From positions 1 through 22,503 of the forward strand of contig DAONSX010000040.1 of assembly GCA_035411425.1 (NCBI GenBank): 22,503 nucleotides of DNA. The letters are read 5' to 3'. This document shows positions 1-8,073 of this stretch, piece by piece; position 1 is the stretch's first letter; each line of letters begins with the position of its first letter. Both the position numbers and the translations under genes were made by a program. Below the pieces are notes generated by a model. The model did no database searches, had not been told where the DNA came from, and saw only the letters and a list, made by a program, of their open reading frames with translations. Source of the DNA: TTA-H9 sp002071415 (GTDB lineage Bacteria > Bacteroidota > Bacteroidia > Bacteroidales > TTA-H9).

Positions 1-55
1 AGAGCATGCTGGGTGGGGTGAGAGGGCGGGGGAGCAATCTCCCTACCTACTCGAT
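1..55 (+). mobile_element. 3' end of a group II intron (end of domain V and domain VI), truncated by the window edge
   Basis: The first 55 bases read like the 3' terminus of a bacterial group II intron. Positions 8-30 resemble the 3' strand of domain V followed by the linker usually seen before domain VI (GGGTGGGGTGAGAGGG). Domain VI follows: GGGGGA (29-34), a GCAA tetraloop (35-38) and TCTCCC (39-44) form a hairpin, and the outer stem pairs GAG..GG with CC..CTC. The sequence ends CCTACTCGAT, which places an unpaired A seven bases from the end, the usual branch-point position, and ends in the expected A-pyrimidine. The 3' exon would begin at 56. The rest of the intron, including any reverse transcriptase/maturase gene, would lie left of base 1. 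Assigned by recalled family pattern, not by a covariance search. Confidence 0.68.
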
Positions 56-176
56 GCTCTGGCTTCTTACCAGTTCAGATGGCGCTGAGAATTTTGAAGT
101 CCTTATTTTTTTATCTTTATATCTTATCTAATTAAATGGTTGGATTCATCGAAATTTAATATTATAGAATATTCAA

Positions 177-665
177 TTACTGTTCAAGATATTGATGATC
201 GAATTGGAAGGGGAGCAAACTTACTGCGGATGGAGCAATCCAAACTTTGGTACTTCCGCTCAGCATGAGAATACGAATAGGAGCTTGCTGAAGAATTTCA
301 TATTCTAATATTGCCTGGCGACACATTCCGCAAGGGCTGAGAGGGCGTGTGCCATCACTATTCGTTGTTTGAGAGGCTATGGCAATCGCACAGATTTTTT
401 CACCCCAAAAGCAACTAGAAGCATAAAATAATGCTGTACGCTCGGCACAGCAGCCAACAGGATAAGATGAATTTTCCTGATTGCTTCCCTGTACTATTTT
501 GCCATTTCCCATTCGAATAGCAGCTCCTACCTTAAAATTCGAGTAAGGAGCATAAGCTTTCGAAGCTGCCTCTCGAGCCTCGAGCAGAAGCTCCTTATCT
601 TTTTCAGGCAATTGATCTACCGAGTCGAATTCCTCAATTTCTGTAATGAGTGTTAGGGTTTTCAT
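177..665 (-). CDS. cdd: Cytidine deaminase
   Basis: Homotetrameric-type cytidine deaminase, 162 aa, which hydrolyses cytidine and deoxycytidine to uridine and deoxyuridine in pyrimidine salvage in the cytoplasm. The zinc site is plain: CAE at residues 73-75 (Cys ligand and catalytic Glu75) and PCGMC with Cys112 and Cys115. The YAPYSNFKVGAA segment of the substrate pocket is also present. The frame stays open upstream to a TTG at 689, but I chose the ATG at 665: it leaves a 20-base gap after the upstream ligase-like gene and gives an N-terminus without the extra eight residues. It is the last gene of the minus-strand run. No clear terminator is seen after it; only a weak AT-rich 6-bp inverted repeat (158-173) follows the stop. 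Confidence 0.95.
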   Translation of the reverse strand: MKTLTLITEIEEFDSVDQLPEKDKELLLEAREAASKAYAPYSNFKVGAAIRMGNGKIVQGSNQENSSYPVGCCAERTALFYASSCFWGEKICAIAIASQTTNSDGTRPLSPCGMCRQAILEYEILQQAPIRILMLSGSTKVWIAPSAVSLLPFQFDHQYLEQ

Positions 666-685
666 GATACAATGATTTTGCGATT

Positions 686-2254
686 TCAAGGAAAATTATT
701 CATGGTCTCCTTTTCTATCGAAAGAAGATATAAAAATAAGGAAAAAAATACATAATAAGTGATTCCGGCTTGCGACTCAATAGTATCTTCGTTGATCATA
801 GAAACTGCCATGATGATTAAAAAGGCCACATAACGCCAGTCTTTGTATAATTGATTGATTTTAAGAGGGTAGAGTAGTATCCATAGAAACCATAGCAAAC
901 CAATAATGCCAAAAGCAATGGTAATGCTTAAATATTGATTGTGCGAACGTAGACTGGTATGGCTCAAGTCGGAATGCATAGCCATGAGCTGTTGTTTGAA
1001 TGCTTGTGGAACATCGCCAGTTCCGACTCCGATCACTGGATTTTTTTTGATGATTTCGATTGAAGCTCGCCAGAGTTCGAATCTTTGTATAATACTATTT
1101 CCCCTGGTGCCACTTCCCTCTTTGAAATGTTCATATCCAAGGGCAAATTCCATAATCGTACGCTTTAGGGCATTGCTTTGCATATATTGAGCGTTGGCCA
1201 CGCCTTTTTCTATCCATCCGATTTCTTCGTCTGATAACTGGGCGAGCCCTCGGGCATCCTTGCGTAAACCTTTGCTGTTGAGATATCTTACGATAGTAGC
1301 CATCAAGGGTTGGCCTGCAAGGTCCTTCCCATAGTAATCGAGTTTGCTACGTTTTGCCCAGGCTTGCGGAAGTTCGTCGGGGCAATAATATAAACCCACA
1401 TACTGCCCAAATTCCTTCCCAAAGTAAACCGTATCATGTAAGTAAGCATGCCCATCGGCACTGAACTTTTCGAGGTTTGCAAAGTCGATTTTTTCTTTTG
1501 AATGATGGAGTATGAGTTGCAAAGTTTCCTTTATCAAGAATGAAAAACCTAATATTGAGGCGGTTAAAATGAAGGAATAGATAATTTTTCCCCATACAGG
1601 GCTGTGACGTATTATGAAAATACTGATGCCTATCACCAGAAGAATACCCAGAATAACAATGGCAGTTACTGAACCAAAAAGACTAAGATAAACGATATAC
1701 CATGCAATGAGGAGGGAGGCTAAAATTCTCGGAATCAATTTTTTTCGATGGATGATGTCGTATAATAGCAATACAGCCGAAAGACAAATGTTCAATCCAA
1801 ACCTGATATGGGAAATTCCTGGAGAATAGAGCCTGTAATTTACATATCCTTTTTGCCATGCCAAGTAAATGCCGATGAGGCTGGCTAAGAAAATTGCCAA
1901 TGCATGCAACCAGACGATAAGCTGTAAAAATTTATTCGAAGGCCTGGGCATGGTAAATATTACAAAAGGCAATACCAACAAAGGCAACTTGGTTCTTAAA
2001 TCCTTAATGGCATAAGCAAAATCTGTCGTATAGATTAGCCCAAGTATATGAAGAAGGTAAAATGAAATGAATACCCAAGCAATTTTTTTGTTTAGCAGTT
2101 GTTTTAAGCCGATTTTATAATGTCCATAGAATAGCCATGCACCAATCATAATAATCTGGGAAAGACTCATTACATAATTGGATGTGGGTATGGCCACTAC
2201 CAGACTCATAAAACCGAGTAAATAAATGTAATAAAATAGTTTTTCCCTTGTCAT
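686..2254 (-). CDS. O-antigen ligase / polymerase (Wzy_C) family membrane protein
   Basis: A 522-aa polytopic inner-membrane protein of the O-antigen ligase family, which joins or polymerises undecaprenol-linked glycans on the periplasmic face. It has about ten hydrophobic segments, and the family signature lies in the last third: GVGTGD (about residues 409-414), then the RSHNQYL motif with His438 just before a membrane segment. Between two membrane segments sits an unusually long hydrophilic loop, about residues 243-436, containing GLRKDARGLAQLSDEE and the QRFELWRAS stretch seen in Bacteroidota members. The frame is open to a TTG at 2311, but the ATG at 2254 lies four bases after the stop of the S41 protease gene and starts just before the first membrane segment, so I prefer it. 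The substrate (LPS, capsule or other glycan) cannot be told from sequence. Confidence 0.85.
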   Translation of the reverse strand: MTREKLFYYIYLLGFMSLVVAIPTSNYVMSLSQIIMIGAWLFYGHYKIGLKQLLNKKIAWVFISFYLLHILGLIYTTDFAYAIKDLRTKLPLLVLPFVIFTMPRPSNKFLQLIVWLHALAIFLASLIGIYLAWQKGYVNYRLYSPGISHIRFGLNICLSAVLLLYDIIHRKKLIPRILASLLIAWYIVYLSLFGSVTAIVILGILLVIGISIFIIRHSPVWGKIIYSFILTASILGFSFLIKETLQLILHHSKEKIDFANLEKFSADGHAYLHDTVYFGKEFGQYVGLYYCPDELPQAWAKRSKLDYYGKDLAGQPLMATIVRYLNSKGLRKDARGLAQLSDEEIGWIEKGVANAQYMQSNALKRTIMEFALGYEHFKEGSGTRGNSIIQRFELWRASIEIIKKNPVIGVGTGDVPQAFKQQLMAMHSDLSHTSLRSHNQYLSITIAFGIIGLLWFLWILLYPLKINQLYKDWRYVAFLIIMAVSMINEDTIESQAGITYYVFFSLFLYLLSIEKETMNNFP

Positions 2255-2258
2255 GGAA

Positions 2259-3932
2259 TTATGGATTAGCCGGTCGTAAACGGTTATGGCAATTAGGATG
2301 AGTCCCGGCAAGGATACTTTGATATGTAGTCATATCACGCAGCAGATTGGCAGCCTTGGTAATTTCGGGATCGTTAGTAATTAAAAATTTTATCCTATCC
2401 TGTGGTTTGGTGTATCTGCTAATGATTTCACTCATCAATGGAAATGAGAGATCTTCCCGTGTTTGTGAAAGAAGAATTGGTATTTGGTCGTAAAGCTGTA
2501 GTTCGATTTTATCGAGTGAAGACTTAATTTCGTTGTCCAACCGGTTTTGTGCCGAAAGTTGATTTCTCAATTGTTGCATCAGGTTTATATTTTCATAGTC
2601 CCAATCTTTATAGCGATCGGTAGTAAATTGAATGAAATCATTAAAGATCTTGTTATCCAGAGTAAACTTTTCCAAAGGATCGATGTGCGGATGTTGATAA
2701 GCGAACTCATTCACAAAATCGAAAATTATAAAATTCTGAAATAATGAATTGATAAGAGGATTGTTAGATACTGAATCAGAAGGAAGGTCGGGTTCAATTC
2801 CTCCTTGTTCGAAAACCATACGGCCGTTGTGGGTATAGAATACAGGTTTGGTTTGCACAGATGTTCGATTTTGGTCGTGTTTGAAATAATCGATGGCTTG
2901 AATACATCGCCCACTTGGAATGTAATATTTGGCAATGGTAATCTTCAATTGATTATTGTATGGGAGAGGCAAGATGTTTTGAACCAACCCTTTTCCGAAG
3001 GTTTTTTCTCCTATAACTACTGCCCTGTCAAGGTCTTGCAAGGCACCTGCGAGGATTTCAGAAGCCGATGCAGTATATTTATCTACAAGTACTACCAGTG
3101 GGATAGAGAGATCGAGGGGAGGGTTGGTCGTATAATAATTTCGGTTTCGGTCGATATTACGGCCGCGTGTACTTACGATCAATAATCCTTTATCGACGAA
3201 TTGATTGACAATGGTTATGGCCTGATCGAGCAAACCGCCTCCATTCCCTCTAAGATCGATGATTAATCCCTTGAGATTTTTGCTTTGACGAAGTTTTTGG
3301 AAAGCCTCGTAAAATTCTTTGGATGATTTATCAGTAAATTGTTCCAGACGAATGCAGCCGATGTCGTCGCCTATCATTCCGGAATAGGAAATGTTGGGAA
3401 GTTGAATGTTTTCTCTCAGCAGAGTCAATTTCTCGATTTGATTACTTTTATATTTCATTATGGAGAGAGATATTGGGCTTCCTACTTCTCCTTTTATAAG
3501 AATGTCGATGTCTTCGTCGGTTTTATCTTTCAGGTCGATATTGTTGATTTTCACAATCAAATCGCCTGGTTTCAAGCCAGCTCGTGAAGCCGGGCTGTCT
3601 TCTTTCACGTCAATGATGGTACAATCGCCATTGGCTCTTTGCAAGCTTGTGATGCCAATTCCTCCATATTCTCCACTCATGAAGAATCTGTAATTCTGTA
3701 TCTGGTCCTCTGGTATTAATATTGTATAAGGGTCCAGAGTATTTAGCATGGATTTGATCGCAGTAGAGGTCAGCTTACCGGGGTCGATCTGGTCGGCATA
3801 GTTGATCTGAAGCTCCTTGACCACAGAAAAGAAAAGTTCGAGGTTCTTCGAAATCTCGAAAAGATTGTCTTGTTGGGCTGATCCACTTAAAGTTATTATA
3901 ACCGCAATGATGAAAGGTAGAATTTTTTTCAT
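2259..3932 (-). CDS. S41 family C-terminal processing protease (CtpA/Prc type)
   Basis: A 557-aa exported serine protease. It starts with a signal peptide (residues 1 to about 19, ending in SGSAQQ), followed by an N-terminal helical region, a PDZ domain (about 95-160, with GLKPGDLIVKINN) and the S41 peptidase core. The Ser-Lys dyad can be placed by family alignment: Ser289 in TASASEILAGAL and Lys314 in GEKTFGKG, 25 residues apart as in Prc and D1P. RGNGGG (about 229-234) is the oxyanion-loop region. The 200 residues after the core are long compared with minimal CtpA but usual for Bacteroidota versions. It lies 108 bases downstream of rnpA and four bases upstream of the ligase-like gene, so it is probably cotranscribed. 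The target in the periplasm is unknown. Confidence 0.93.
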   Translation of the reverse strand: MKKILPFIIAVIITLSGSAQQDNLFEISKNLELFFSVVKELQINYADQIDPGKLTSTAIKSMLNTLDPYTILIPEDQIQNYRFFMSGEYGGIGITSLQRANGDCTIIDVKEDSPASRAGLKPGDLIVKINNIDLKDKTDEDIDILIKGEVGSPISLSIMKYKSNQIEKLTLLRENIQLPNISYSGMIGDDIGCIRLEQFTDKSSKEFYEAFQKLRQSKNLKGLIIDLRGNGGGLLDQAITIVNQFVDKGLLIVSTRGRNIDRNRNYYTTNPPLDLSIPLVVLVDKYTASASEILAGALQDLDRAVVIGEKTFGKGLVQNILPLPYNNQLKITIAKYYIPSGRCIQAIDYFKHDQNRTSVQTKPVFYTHNGRMVFEQGGIEPDLPSDSVSNNPLINSLFQNFIIFDFVNEFAYQHPHIDPLEKFTLDNKIFNDFIQFTTDRYKDWDYENINLMQQLRNQLSAQNRLDNEIKSSLDKIELQLYDQIPILLSQTREDLSFPLMSEIISRYTKPQDRIKFLITNDPEITKAANLLRDMTTYQSILAGTHPNCHNRLRPANP

Positions 3933-4040
3933 ATTACTTGGAGTAAATATATTTTTTTCTTGAGTGATGAAACTGAGGAAATATGAAATTTCCTTTGGGA
4001 TAACGTTGTAAATGTTGTTTGATTATAAGGAGAGTTGATT

Positions 4041-4442
4041 TTATTTCTCTTCGATAGGGGAGTTCTTATATTTTTCTGCTATGAGTTGCAGACTCTTGAT
4101 CATAGCTTCTTCGATAGAGGAATAATTTTCGATTTCTTTTGCAATATACAAAAAACCTATGTGAATAGTAAAGTGAGTTGAATAAAGGAGATTGGAAATG
4201 ATTTGTTTGTTATTCCGATAGGATTCTCTTAATCGGCGTCGAAGAAGATTTCGCTGAGTTGCTTTTCGAAAATTGCGTTGAGGGACTGCAAAAACTACTT
4301 GAACTCCTGTGTAAGCAACAGGATGAGCAGTAGTTAAATAAATTCTTAGAGGATAAACGACAAAGGATTCGCCTTTCTTAAATAGATTTTCGATATATTT
4401 TTTCGAGCAGAGCCGTTCATATTTACGGAAATTGGTGCGCAT
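4041..4442 (-). CDS. rnpA: Ribonuclease P protein component
   Basis: The protein subunit of RNase P, 133 aa, which binds the catalytic RNA and helps it remove 5' leaders from precursor tRNAs. The RNR signature is present as ATQRNLLRRRLRESYR (about residues 60-75), preceded by the conserved VVFAVPQRNFRKA strand and N-terminal helix (ERLCSKKYIENLFKKG). The start is an ATG 31 bases after the hemD stop. In most bacteria rnpA sits beside rpmH and the origin; here it follows hemD, the arrangement typical of Bacteroidota. No yidD gene is found between rnpA and the protease: the 108-base spacer holds only a 7-bp hairpin (3976-3994) without a T-run. Confidence 0.95.
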   Translation of the reverse strand: MRTNFRKYERLCSKKYIENLFKKGESFVVYPLRIYLTTAHPVAYTGVQVVFAVPQRNFRKATQRNLLRRRLRESYRNNKQIISNLLYSTHFTIHIGFLYIAKEIENYSSIEEAMIKSLQLIAEKYKNSPIEEK

Positions 4443-4473
4443 TTAAGTACGGTTAAAAACCGTTGGCAAAGTC

Positions 4474-5430
4474 TCAGTTCATGGCAGGAGATTCATGATT
4501 CTTCTTAAGGGGAGGCTCTGGATTGACATTTATATCATCGGCATTCCCTTCATCGATGTTTTCACTGTTGCAAATTTCATCATCGAAATTTTCGGCAGAA
4601 GGAGCAATTTCATCGTTATTGGAGTTTTCGCAGGTTTCGACTATCTCCTTTTTTTTAGCGGTTGAACGATTCTTGGATTTGGTTTTTTTATTTCCATTTA
4701 GAATATAATATTCAATAGCCATAGTCATAGAAGGGCAAGTAGCAGATGGTGCCTGAATATCAACTCTTAACCCATTTTCAAGGGCTGCTTTGGTTGTGTT
4801 ATCTCCAAATGTACCAATCAGTTGTTTTTGCTGTTTATAATTAGGCCAATTCTTAAATAAGGATTTAATACCCATAGGACTGAAAAGCACGATGAGATCG
4901 AAGCTTTTAATATCGAGAGAATGTAAATCACGAGGAACGGTTTTGTAGATAACGGCCTTTTTGTAATTGATTTCCAATTCATCCATAAAAGAAGGAACCT
5001 CATTTTTTGATGAATCCGAGCATGGAATAAGAAATTTGTCGTCTTTATGTTTCTTCATCAGATCGGCAAGATCGCTCAGAGACTGATGCCCATGTAAGAT
5101 CTTTCTTTTCCTGTATTGAATATATCGTTGTAAATAAAGTGCAATATTTTCGGTAGCACAGAAATATTTCATGGTTTCGGGTATCTCGACCCTTATTTCT
5201 TTAGCAAGCCTGAATAGATGGTCAACAGCTTGGCGGCTTGTCAAAACAATGGCATCATAATCGAGCAATCTGATCTGTTGCCGTCTGAATTCTTTCGAAC
5301 TTACCCCTTCTACCTTGAAAAGTTTTTGATATACAATTTCAAAGTTGTATTTTTGGGCAAGAAGGTTGTAAGGTGATTTTTCTCCTTCGGCTGGGGCCGG
5401 CTGTGAGATAAGAACTTTTTTTATTTTCAA
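4474..5430 (-). CDS. hemD: Uroporphyrinogen-III synthase with a charged C-terminal extension
   Basis: HemD closes and inverts hydroxymethylbilane to uroporphyrinogen III in tetrapyrrole synthesis (cytoplasm). Residues 1 to about 245 are a complete Bacteroidota-type HemD: MKIKKVLISQPAP at the N-terminus, VEGVSSKEFRRQ, a DAIVLTSRQAVDHLF strand and LIVLFSPMGIKSL. The start codon is TTG: no ATG lies between the nearest in-frame upstream stop (just past 5490) and 5430, and the peptide from this TTG begins exactly where relatives begin. Residues 246-318 are extra: first lysine-rich (KKTKSKNRSTAKKK), then low-complexity and strongly acidic (Asp, Glu, Asn), with no family match I recognise. The gene lies 58 bases after DUF4271 and 31 before rnpA, so an operon is likely. 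Confidence 0.9.
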   Translation of the reverse strand: MKIKKVLISQPAPAEGEKSPYNLLAQKYNFEIVYQKLFKVEGVSSKEFRRQQIRLLDYDAIVLTSRQAVDHLFRLAKEIRVEIPETMKYFCATENIALYLQRYIQYRKRKILHGHQSLSDLADLMKKHKDDKFLIPCSDSSKNEVPSFMDELEINYKKAVIYKTVPRDLHSLDIKSFDLIVLFSPMGIKSLFKNWPNYKQQKQLIGTFGDNTTKAALENGLRVDIQAPSATCPSMTMAIEYYILNGNKKTKSKNRSTAKKKEIVETCENSNNDEIAPSAENFDDEICNSENIDEGNADDINVNPEPPLKKNHESPAMN

Positions 5431-5488
5431 TTCTTTTAAGTGTTTAAGTGAATAAAACGAATATTTTATTAACCTATTCTTCTTAAAA

Positions 5489-6346
5489 TTAAACTAATAA
5501 ATAGGCCTTTAATAGAATCAGCTGCAACAAGAATTCGACGGTGCAAAGGTACGAAAAAAAGTAAATCCCAAATGCGCCTTTCGTTTCTATAGCTGTTTGT
5601 GTCCATTTTATTATCTGAAACAAATAAAGTATAGATACTATTGCTATAGAAATCATCAATAAGATTCGTCGTAAATCTTCATTTAAATAAATGGCCAGTG
5701 CTAAGATGGGAAACAGGGAAACACCAATAATGGAGAGAATAAGACTGAAATATAAAAGCAATTTCTTTGAAAATTGACTCCTATGGATTAAGCTGCCGAT
5801 CAAGCTTATGAATAATGATTTGAAAAGAAAGAAGATAAGTAAAAAAACCAGCAAGGAACCAAACAACTTTATATCCCATTCAAATACCATTTTTCTAAAA
5901 TTTCCTTCTTGAAGTATCATGAAGACCAACAAGCCTAACATCAGCACAGCATTAAAAAGCAGGGTGTTTTTAAACGGATTCACTACTGATACGATATCCT
6001 TCTCGAGCTGATTGAATTTTTTCCGAGAAAAGAGAGCTTTGAGTATTTGCATTAAATTTTGACCATGAATCAATTTTGCTGCAATAAGCAATAGAATGCT
6101 CAAAAGGAAAACGAGAGAAATCCAGGGAGGGAGGCCGGCAATTGGCTTTTGTTCTCCATAATTTTGGGAAATGAGTGTATGAGAAGTGAAAAACGAAGAA
6201 ATTGGTTTATCGCTGGTTGTATCGCTTATAACACTTAATTTCGAAACACAGATGGCGTCGAATCCCTTCAACGTATCTAAGGGATTTATGGCTGCAAAAG
6301 TGTCAGCAAAAGGAATAAGGATTGCTCGGACTGAATCTGGCGGCAT
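5489..6346 (-). CDS. DUF4271 family membrane protein
   Basis: A 285-aa integral membrane protein of the Bacteroidota-specific DUF4271 family; function unknown. The first 75 or so residues are hydrophilic with no signal peptide, followed by about six membrane segments (near 77-96, 130-149, 162-188, 197-222, 228-246 and 260-285). The family-typical end is visible as KGAFGIYFFSYLCTVEFLLQLILL. It starts at an ATG and is the first gene of the leftward operon with hemD and rnpA; this adjacency is conserved in Bacteroidota. A TAATTTTG promoter element lies 25 bases upstream of the ATG (6372-6379). Confidence 0.88.
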   Translation of the reverse strand: MPPDSVRAILIPFADTFAAINPLDTLKGFDAICVSKLSVISDTTSDKPISSFFTSHTLISQNYGEQKPIAGLPPWISLVFLLSILLLIAAKLIHGQNLMQILKALFSRKKFNQLEKDIVSVVNPFKNTLLFNAVLMLGLLVFMILQEGNFRKMVFEWDIKLFGSLLVFLLIFFLFKSLFISLIGSLIHRSQFSKKLLLYFSLILSIIGVSLFPILALAIYLNEDLRRILLMISIAIVSILYLFQIIKWTQTAIETKGAFGIYFFSYLCTVEFLLQLILLKAYLLV

Positions 6347-6371
6347 AGTGAAGTTTACCAGCTAAGGTTTG

Positions 6372-6379
6372 CAAAATTA
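6372..6379 (-). promoter_or_regulatory. Putative -7 promoter element for the DUF4271-hemD-rnpA operon
   Basis: TAATTTTG on the minus strand, an exact fit to the Bacteroidota -7 consensus TAnnTTTG. Transcription would start near 6367, giving a leader of about 21 bases. No good -33 TTTG is seen at the usual distance. Confidence 0.5.
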
Positions 6380-6644
6380 CTTCGAAATTGGAAAGGCTGC
6401 CCTTCTATATGCAAATAGTTTGTTTAAGATTACCCCAGGCAGCCGGTAAAATGAACATAATGGAAAATTCGGTTAATAACAAGCGTCAAAATATTTGAAA
6501 ATATGGAATGGTAATAAAGTATTTTTACTTCTGGATATCTGGATTCATCGATACATTTCGGATATTGGAGTAGGGAAATAGGTGAGTTTGACTTTTTTTC
6601 AGAAAACATTATGGGGGAAATGAGAGTCGTTTTTTTAAAGTTTC
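6380..6644. other. Divergent intergenic region between DUF4271 and pta
   Basis: About 360 bases (6347-6708) without a gene separate the two divergent genes. They hold one -7 type promoter element at each end (6372-6379 for the left operon, 6645-6652 for pta). The AT-rich middle shows no convincing ORF, hairpin or known riboswitch on reading. Confidence 0.5.
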
Positions 6645-6652
6645 TAATTTTG
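6645..6652 (+). promoter_or_regulatory. Putative -7 promoter element for pta
   Basis: TAATTTTG matches TAnnTTTG exactly, 56 bases before the chosen pta ATG. Transcription would start near 6657, so the TTG at 6664 that extends the frame would lie almost at the 5' end of the message. Confidence 0.45.
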
Positions 6653-6708
6653 CTTTAAAATTTTTGGAGCAGATTTTTCATCTATTATTACACAATAAAT
6701 CAGCAATA

Positions 6709-7713
6709 ATGAATTCATTTTTAGAAGGAGTCAGGCAAAGGGCCCGCCAGTTGAATAAATGCATAGTGTTGCCCGAAGGAGAGGAGGAACGCACTTTAAT
6801 TGCAGCGAATGAAGTTTTAAAAGAAAATTTGGCTCGAATTATACTCATGGGCTATCCTGAGGTAATTCGTCAGAAATCGAAAGACTTAAATCTTGAGCAT
6901 ATATCAAAGGCCGAGATTGTTTTTCCGGATGCGTATGAAAAGAGGCAGTATTACGCTGACCTTTTGTATGAAATCCGGAAAAATAAGGGAATGACACCCG
7001 AACAGGCATATCGTTTAGCTGCTGACCCATTATATTTGGCAAGTTTATTTATAAAAGATGGGAAAGCCGACGGTGAAGTTGCGGGTGCCATCAATACTAC
7101 AGGCAATGTTCTGCGGCCTGCCTTTCAGATTGTTAAAACTCTCCCAGGTGTTAGTGTAGTATCGGGAGCTTATATAATGATATTTAAAGACAGCCATTGG
7201 GGTGAAAATGGGATGATGATTTTTGCCGATTGTGCCGTAAATCCTGATCCTACAGAGTGCCAGTTGGCCGAGATTGCCGTCATGTCGGCTCGCACTGCAA
7301 GAATCCTGGCTGGCATCGAACCGCGGGTAGCCATGTTGAGTTTTAGTACGAAAGGAAGTGCCACGCATACTCTCATCGATAAAGTCTCTCATGCAACCGA
7401 GATTGCTAAGGAAATTGACCCGTCCTTGATGATCGATGGAGAGCTTCAGGCCGATGCTGCAATTGTAGAAGAAGTAGCGAAAAGGAAATGTCCCAATAGT
7501 CCTGTGGGCGGGAAAGCCAATGTTCTGATATTCCCCGATCTTCAATCGGGAAATATCTCATACAAATTGGTACAACGACTCGGCGGGGCTGATGCAATTG
7601 GCCCGGTTTTGCAAGGAATGGCCGCTCCAGTGAATGACCTTTCCCGAGGTTGCAGCTCTCAAGATATTACAAATCTCATCGCTATTACTGTTATTCAGGC
7701 AGGTGGTTTATAG
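6709..7713 (+). CDS. pta: Phosphate acetyltransferase
   Basis: A 334-aa phosphotransacetylase of the short, single-domain PTA_PTB type (EC 2.3.1.8), which interconverts acetyl-CoA and acetyl phosphate in the acetate/ATP-yielding pathway in the cytoplasm. Family signatures run through it: VLPEGEEERTLIAA near the N-terminus, GEVAGAINTTGNVLRPA, LSFSTKGSA, MIDGELQADAAI, ANVLIFPDLQSGN and the C-terminal PVNDLSRGCSSQDI. The frame extends back to a TTG at 6664, but ATG 6709 gives the usual N-terminus and length. The usual partner acetate kinase (ackA) is not adjacent: the left neighbour is divergent and 545 bases without a large gene follow. Confidence 0.95.
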   Translation: MNSFLEGVRQRARQLNKCIVLPEGEEERTLIAANEVLKENLARIILMGYPEVIRQKSKDLNLEHISKAEIVFPDAYEKRQYYADLLYEIRKNKGMTPEQAYRLAADPLYLASLFIKDGKADGEVAGAINTTGNVLRPAFQIVKTLPGVSVVSGAYIMIFKDSHWGENGMMIFADCAVNPDPTECQLAEIAVMSARTARILAGIEPRVAMLSFSTKGSATHTLIDKVSHATEIAKEIDPSLMIDGELQADAAIVEEVAKRKCPNSPVGGKANVLIFPDLQSGNISYKLVQRLGGADAIGPVLQGMAAPVNDLSRGCSSQDITNLIAITVIQAGGL

Positions 7714-7965
7714 CCTTTACAAAGAGATGCAATGGCTATGAATTTATCCTATAAAATTCTTCCAAAATCACAATTTATATGAATCTTTCGTTTCAATGCA
7801 ACTGGTATTTTCTCTGAACTGCATAATACGACGAACTCTCATTCTTTTCTTTCTCGATCGGAATTATTTTTATAGAAATGATTCGGTTAATACAAAATGC
7901 CAACGTCCAAATTTGTTTCGAAAAATTTGATTTTTGATTTTTTAGCAATATAACCAATAAATTTG

Positions 7966-7973
7966 TAATTTTG
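7966..7973 (+). promoter_or_regulatory. Putative -7 promoter element for the glycyl-radical operon
   Basis: TAATTTTG, an exact TAnnTTTG match. A TTTAG at 7941-7945 is a one-mismatch -33 candidate at about the right distance. It would give a leader of about 280 bases, much longer than those of the other genes in this window. Confidence 0.4.
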
Positions 7974-7995
7974 CTACGTATTTCTTTTTTTATCT

Positions 7996-8073
7996 ATGTG
8001 GCAGAAGTATTGGCCGATAAGCACATTATATCACAATAACGGGAAAGGTTTGTATTCCTGTTGGATGCTCTGA
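7996..8073 (+). CDS. Possible 25-aa leader peptide upstream of the glycyl-radical operon
   Basis: An ATG 22 bases after the candidate -7 element opens a 25-codon frame with three Trp, three Tyr and one Cys, ending in TGA. It lies 185 bases before the activase start. Its position right behind the promoter is the only support; there is no ribosome binding site to speak of and no recognised homologue. It could equally be chance. Confidence 0.2.
   Translation: MWQKYWPISTLYHNNGKGLYSCWML

Noticed and set aside
1..60. Inverted AGAGCAT / ATGCTCT ends considered as an integron attC site or insertion-sequence terminal repeat
   Set aside because: It lacks the GTT/AAC core boxes of attC and any transposase or target duplication; the domain VI reading explains more of the sequence.
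3976..3994. Hairpin AGGAAAT...ATTTCCT between rnpA and the S41 protease, considered as terminator or small RNA
   Set aside because: Seven base pairs, AT-rich and without a T-run; the genes on both sides face the same way and can share a transcript.
7045..7545. Long minus-strand open frame opposite pta
   Set aside because: It is antisense to a strongly conserved enzyme and its translation shows no family features; it is a shadow frame.
7709..7740. Inverted repeat ATAGCC / GGCTAT just after pta, considered as a terminator
   Set aside because: Six base pairs, an 18-base loop and no following T-run; not convincing.
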